From positions 1 to 9,318 of the forward strand of contig DAOWJU010000337.1 of assembly GCA_030640215.1 (NCBI GenBank): a stretch of DNA of 9,318 nucleotides, given 5' to 3'. Shown piece by piece: positions 6,097-9,318 of the stretch. Each line of letters opens with the position of its first letter. Within the stretch, counting starts at the first letter, position 1. The translations under genes and the position numbers were made by a program. The stretch comes from Desulfuromonadales bacterium (GTDB lineage Bacteria > Desulfobacterota > Desulfuromonadia > Desulfuromonadales > BM103). The notes beneath the pieces were generated by a model. The model had not been told where the DNA came from. It did no database searches and saw only the letters and a program-made list of their open reading frames with translations.

Positions 6097-7329
6097 ATGC
6101 GCAGAGTTGTTGTAACCGGTCTGGGAATCACTTCCCCCTTGGGTACCGGAATTGAAAAAAACTGGGATGCCCTGACTAGTGGTCGTTCCGGAATCGGTCC
6201 GATCACCCGTTTTGACTCTACAAATTTCCCGGTTCATATCGCCGGTGAAGTCACAGACTTTCCTGCCGAAGAGTTTTTTAACAAGAAAGAGGCCCGCAAG
6301 ATGGACCTCTTTATCCATTTTGCACTTGGCGCGGCTGCTATGGCACTCGCTGATTCCGGTCTGGAAATCAATGATGACAATGCTGAGCGTGTTGGTGTTG
6401 TGGTCGGTTCCGGAATGGGTGGTTTGCCTGCTATTGAGAAGTATCAGGAGGCTCTATCCAAGGGTGGCTACCGCAAGATCAGTCCCTTCTTTATTCCGAT
6501 GACGATTATTAATCTGGCTGCTGGCCAGATTTCCATAAAGTGCGGTGCTAAAGGTCCAAACCTTGCGCCGGTTTCTGCTTGTGCTACAGGTACACACTCA
6601 ATTGGTGATGCTTTTCGCATGATACAGCGCGGTGATGCTGATGCGGTGATTGCCGGTGGCACAGAATCGACCATCTGCCCGCTCGGTATGGGCGGATTCT
6701 CGGTTATGAAAGCTCTGTCGACGCGCAACGATGACCCACAAGCTGCGAGTCGTCCCTTTGAGAAAAACCGTGACGGCTTCGTTATGGGTGAAGGTGCCGG
6801 TATCGTTATTCTTGAAGAATACGAGTCAGCTAAACAGCGCGGCGCCAAAATCTATGGTGAAGTTGCCGGTTATGGTTTGACCGGCGATGCTTATCATCTG
6901 ACAGCTCCCGCTCCTGGCGGTGAAGGTGCTGCGCGTTGTATGCAGATGGCTTTGGATACCGCTGGTGTGAATGCTGAAGATGTTGATTACATCAATGCCC
7001 ACGGCACCTCAACGCCATTTAATGATCTTTACGAGACCCTGGCGATCAAATCGGTGTTTGGTGAGAAGGCTAAAGAATTGATGATCAGCTCAACCAAAAG
7101 TATGACCGGTCATCTACTCGGTGCCGCAGGTGGTGTGGAAGCTATTTTTTCACTTCTGGCTATAAGTCGTGGCGTTGTGCCACCGACGATCAATTATACA
7201 GAGCCGGATCCTGAATGTGACCTTGATTATGTACCGAACGAAGCGCGTCAGGCTGATGTGAATATCGTTATCTCCAACTCGCTTGGCTTTGGTGGTACCA
7301 ACGCCAGCTTGTTGTTCCGTAAGGTGTAA
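6097..7329 (+). CDS. fabF: Beta-ketoacyl-ACP synthase II (FabF)
   Basis: FabF elongates acyl-ACP by decarboxylative condensation with malonyl-ACP. From this start it is 410 residues, close to the E. coli enzyme, with the Cys-His-His triad: Cys162 (SACATG), His302 (NAHGTST) and His339 ([11 protein letters not shown]). The C-terminal [11 protein letters not shown] (394-404) is typical. I chose ATG 6097 because GGAGG (6081-6085) lies 11 bases upstream and [10 protein letters not shown] is the standard N-terminus. An in-frame ATG at 6052 would add 15 unrelated residues and falls inside the strong hairpin. The hairpin-rich 112-bp gap separates it from acpP; rpiB begins 5 bp after its stop. Confidence 0.97.
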   Translation: MRRVVVTGLGITSPLGTGIEKNWDALTSGRSGIGPITRFDSTNFPVHIAGEVTDFPAEEFFNKKEARKMDLFIHFALGAAAMALADSGLEINDDNAERVGVVVGSGMGGLPAIEKYQEALSKGGYRKISPFFIPMTIINLAAGQISIKCGAKGPNLAPVSACATGTHSIGDAFRMIQRGDADAVIAGGTESTICPLGMGGFSVMKALSTRNDDPQAASRPFEKNRDGFVMGEGAGIVILEEYESAKQRGAKIYGEVAGYGLTGDAYHLTAPAPGGEGAARCMQMALDTAGVNAEDVDYINAHGTSTPFNDLYETLAIKSVFGEKAKELMISSTKSMTGHLLGAAGGVEAIFSLLAISRGVVPPTINYTEPDPECDLDYVPNEARQADVNIVISNSLGFGGTNASLLFRKV

Positions 7330-7334
7330 TCATT

Positions 7335-7790
7335 ATGCTTGTTATCGGCAGTGATCATGGTGGGTTAGAGCTGAAAGAGGCTGTTAAAGCTGCACTCACT
7401 GCACGTGGAATAGCTATAGATGATTATGGGACTGACAACGGTGACTCAGTTGATTATCCCGATTTTGCTGAAAAGGTTGCTGGTGCCGTTTCCAGCGGCG
7501 ATGTCGCTCTTGGAATCTTGGTCTGCGGAACAGGTATTGGCATGTCGATTGCGGCTAATAAATTTCCTGGTGTGAGGGCGGCTTTGGCGACTGATGAGTT
7601 TATGGCTCAGATGGCCAAACAACATAACAATGCCAATATCCTCGTGCTCGGTGGACGTGTCCTGCCGGTTGGCCTGGCTATCAAAATGGTGAATGTCTGG
7701 CTTGACACGGAATACGAAGGCGGTCGCCACCAACAGCGACTCGATAAGATAACCAAGGTAGAAGACGCCGTTCGCGCCGGTAAATTATAA
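7335..7790 (+). CDS. rpiB: Ribose-5-phosphate isomerase B
   Basis: RpiB interconverts ribulose 5-phosphate and ribose 5-phosphate in the pentose phosphate pathway, supplying ribose for nucleotides. The 151-residue RpiB/LacAB-type protein has SDHGG (6-10), YPD (41-43), the VCGTGIGMSIAANK loop (63-76) with the catalytic Cys64, His97 in HNNAN (97-101), and the phosphate-binding Arg131 and Arg135 region near the end. The ribosome site AAGGTG (7321-7326) lies within the last codons of fabF, 8 bases before the ATG, and the genes are 5 bp apart, so translation is probably coupled. A terminator-like hairpin follows 12 bases after the stop. RpiB is unrelated in fold to RpiA. Confidence 0.96.
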   Translation: MLVIGSDHGGLELKEAVKAALTARGIAIDDYGTDNGDSVDYPDFAEKVAGAVSSGDVALGILVCGTGIGMSIAANKFPGVRAALATDEFMAQMAKQHNNANILVLGGRVLPVGLAIKMVNVWLDTEYEGGRHQQRLDKITKVEDAVRAGKL

Positions 7791-7802
7791 TTTATTCTCT
7801 TC

Positions 7803-7828
7803 GGGCAGGCTAATCGCCTGCCCATTTT
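7803..7828 (+). terminator. Terminator-like hairpin between rpiB and glyA
   Basis: GGGCAGGC (7803-7810) pairs perfectly with GCCTGCCC (7816-7823) around the loop TAATC and is followed by ATTTT. An 8-bp GC-rich stem with a short T-run fits a weak intrinsic terminator 12 bases after rpiB. Only about 33 bases remain before the glyA start, too few for a full promoter downstream. Termination is therefore probably partial, or glyA has a promoter inside rpiB. Confidence 0.55.
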
Positions 7829-7861
7829 ACGTAATAAACCCCTCTGGAGGCTGGTCTCGCC

Positions 7862-9112
7862 ATGTTTGATAAACTCGCCCAATTTGATCCGGAAATTACT
7901 GCAACAATTCGCCAGGAAACGGAACGACAGGAGTACTGCCTTGAATTCATTGCCTCGGAAAACTTTGTCAGTGAGGAAGTCCTTGCCGCCCAAGGCTCAG
8001 TTCTTACCAATAAATATGCTGAAGGATATCCGGGTAAAAGATATTACGGTGGCTGCGAGTTCGTCGACGTTGCCGAGCAGTTAGCCATTGATCGTGCCAA
8101 AGAGCTGTTTGGTGCCGAGCATGCTAATGTCCAGGCTCATTCCGGTTCGCAGGCCAATATGGCGGTCTATTTCGCGACCTGCAAACCCGGTGATACCGTT
8201 CTTGGTATGAACCTCGCTCATGGCGGCCATCTGACTCACGGCTCTCCGGTGAATTTTTCCGGGAAACTTTTCAATATCGTGCCTTACGGTCTGCGTAAAG
8301 AGACTGGCCGGATCGATTACGACGAAGTAGAGCAGTTGGCCAAAGAACACAAACCAAAATTGATCGTGGTGGGTGCCAGCGCTTATCCTCGGACCCTGGA
8401 CTTTGAAGCTTTCAGAAGGATTGCCGACCTGGTTGGCGCACCGATCATGGTTGACATGGCTCATATTGCCGGGCTGGTGGCTGCCGGTGTTCATCCGACC
8501 CCAGTGCCGCATGCCGAGTATGTGACAACCACCACTCATAAGACCTTGCGTGGACCGCGTGGCGGTATGATTCTCTGCCGTGAAGAGTATGCCAAGAAAT
8601 TGAATAGCAATATCTTCCCTGGCATTCAAGGCGGTCCTCTGATGCACGTGATTGCGGCCAAGGCCGTTGCCTTCAAGGAAGCGCTTGCTCCCGAATTTAA
8701 AACGTATGCAGAGCAGGTGGTTAAAAACGCCCAGGCTCTTGCCGAAGAGCTGGTCTCCCGTGGCTACAATCTGGTCTCGGGTGGTACCGACAACCACCTG
8801 ATGCTGCTTGACTTCACCGGCACTGAGTTGACCGGTAAGGTTGCCGAGGCTGTTCTTGAAGCCTCCGGGATTACAGTTAACAAGAATGCTGTTCCCTTCG
8901 ATACTCGCTCGCCATTTGTTACTAGTGGTATTCGCATCGGCACTCCAGCAAGTACAACGCGTGGCCTTAAAGAGAATGAAATGCGTCAAATCGGTGCATG
9001 GATTGACGAAGCACTGCAGAATCTCGAAAATGAGACGGTGCATGCCAGAATCAAAGGCGAAATCCGCGAGCTCTGCAAGCAATTCCCTCTTTACGCGCAC
9101 AGGCTCGTTTAG
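7862..9112 (+). CDS. glyA: Serine hydroxymethyltransferase
   Basis: GlyA is a PLP enzyme that converts serine and tetrahydrofolate to glycine and 5,10-methylene-THF, the main source of one-carbon units for thymidylate, purine and methionine synthesis. The 416 residues are of normal length. Visible motifs are IASENF (30-35), [14 protein letters not shown] (51-64), GGHLTHG (121-127), the PLP-contacting Asp198 in VDMAHIAG, the Schiff-base Lys227 in [14 protein letters not shown], and [14 protein letters not shown] near residue 360. GGAGG (7846-7850) lies 11 bases before the ATG. It follows rpiB across a hairpin. The TAG stop is the first triplet of the large inverted repeat downstream. Its link to dCMP deaminase is logical, since both feed dTMP synthesis. 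Confidence 0.97.
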   Translation: MFDKLAQFDPEITATIRQETERQEYCLEFIASENFVSEEVLAAQGSVLTNKYAEGYPGKRYYGGCEFVDVAEQLAIDRAKELFGAEHANVQAHSGSQANMAVYFATCKPGDTVLGMNLAHGGHLTHGSPVNFSGKLFNIVPYGLRKETGRIDYDEVEQLAKEHKPKLIVVGASAYPRTLDFEAFRRIADLVGAPIMVDMAHIAGLVAAGVHPTPVPHAEYVTTTTHKTLRGPRGGMILCREEYAKKLNSNIFPGIQGGPLMHVIAAKAVAFKEALAPEFKTYAEQVVKNAQALAEELVSRGYNLVSGGTDNHLMLLDFTGTELTGKVAEAVLEASGITVNKNAVPFDTRSPFVTSGIRIGTPASTTRGLKENEMRQIGAWIDEALQNLENETVHARIKGEIRELCKQFPLYAHRLV

Positions 9113-9274
9113 TACCACGTAAACCTTAAACTATCGCATCTTGCTGGTTATTTGTCGCGCCAGCTGCGTTGCGACTTCAGTTGCATAGCTACGGCTATGG
9201 AACTGAAACCGCGCCTTGCTGGCACAACAAATCCCGGCGCAATATTGCGACATTTTAAGATGTACAAGGCACTA
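9110..9274. repeat. Full-length imperfect palindromic element filling the glyA-dCMP deaminase gap
   Basis: The whole gap is one inverted repeat. The outer arms 9110-9138 and 9246-9274 match at 22 of 29 positions in inverted orientation. Further in, 9150-9164 pairs with 9218-9232 at 13 of 15, and CAGTT (9178-9182) pairs with AACTG (9201-9205). The centre is CATAGC (9184-9189), the loop TACG, then GCTATG (9194-9199). On the + strand the tip is C(UACG)G, a member of the stable UNCG tetraloop class. A 12-bp palindrome, CGCAATATTGCG, lies at 9238-9249 in the right arm. The left end includes the glyA stop codon, and the right end lies one base short of the next ATG. There is no coding potential and no T-run. 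It looks like a MITE- or REP-type dispersed element, but copy number cannot be tested here. Confidence 0.7.
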
Positions 9275-9275
9275 G

Positions 9276-9318
9276 ATGGAACGACCGTCCTGGGATGAGT
9301 ACTTCATGGATATCACCC
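9276..9318 (+). CDS. Deoxycytidylate (dCMP) deaminase, N-terminal fragment cut by the window end
   Basis: Only 14 complete codons are present, reading MERPSWDEYFMDIT. The R-P-S-W-D-E-Y-F-M sequence is the characteristic start of ComEB/dCMP deaminase proteins, zinc enzymes that convert dCMP to dUMP for thymidylate synthesis. The zinc-binding His/Cys motifs would lie beyond the window. The ATG follows a weak AAGG (9266-9269) by 6 bases, located within the right arm of the palindromic element. Position after glyA matches the arrangement I recall from Geobacter relatives. The identification rests on a short N-terminal match and context. Confidence 0.72.
   Translation, partial: MERPSWDEYFMDIT

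Noticed and set aside
7702..7730. TTGACA within rpiB as a glyA promoter -35.
   Set aside because: No acceptable -10 hexamer lies 16-18 bp downstream (sequence there is GC-rich).
7791..7861. Glycine or tetrahydrofolate riboswitch upstream of glyA.
   Set aside because: The gap is only 71 bp and is explained by one simple hairpin plus the ribosome site; there is no room for either aptamer.
8081..9118. A 345-codon open frame on the - strand opposite glyA.
   Set aside because: It lies almost wholly antisense to a well-conserved glyA, its translation matches nothing I recognise, and no ribosome site or promoter supports it.

Overview
The window carries a conserved bacterial fatty-acid/phospholipid synthesis cluster on the + strand, preceded by a divergent mazG and followed by rpiB, glyA and the first codons of a deoxycytidylate deaminase gene. 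The order yceD (DUF177)-rpmF-plsX-fabH-fabD-fabG-acpP-fabF-rpiB-glyA-dCMP deaminase, the intermediate base composition and the protein sequences resemble the Desulfuromonadales (Geobacter/Desulfuromonas/Pelobacter group). That assignment comes from remembered gene order and was not searched.

Layout: 1-103 is a short non-coding or gene-end stretch. mazG lies on the - strand (104-832). The divergent mazG/yceD gap (833-1041) holds a nested palindrome and presumably both promoters. From 1042 to 7790 all genes point right with short gaps: the DUF177 protein, ribosomal protein L32 after a repeat-rich leader, then plsX, fabH, fabD, fabG, acpP, fabF and rpiB. Two strong hairpins separate acpP from fabF, and a terminator-like hairpin separates rpiB from glyA. 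Between glyA and the dCMP deaminase start, one imperfect inverted repeat of about 165 bp fills the whole gap.

How the genes fit together: FabD loads malonate onto AcpP. FabH starts chains from acyl-CoA and malonyl-ACP, FabF elongates them and FabG performs the first reduction. PlsX converts finished acyl-ACP to acyl-phosphate for phospholipid synthesis. FabZ/FabA, the enoyl-ACP reductase and acetyl-CoA carboxylase are not in this window. L32 and the DUF177 protein tie the cluster to ribosome production. RpiB (pentose phosphates), GlyA (serine/glycine and one-carbon units) and dCMP deaminase (dUMP for thymidylate) form a nucleotide-precursor tail.

The genes themselves are ordinary. The points worth a second look are the full-length palindromic element after glyA, the degenerate C-terminal half of MazG, the tandem repeats and hairpins in the rpmF leader, the paired hairpins after acpP, and the nested palindrome in the divergent promoter region. 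I saw no clear novel multi-gene system.
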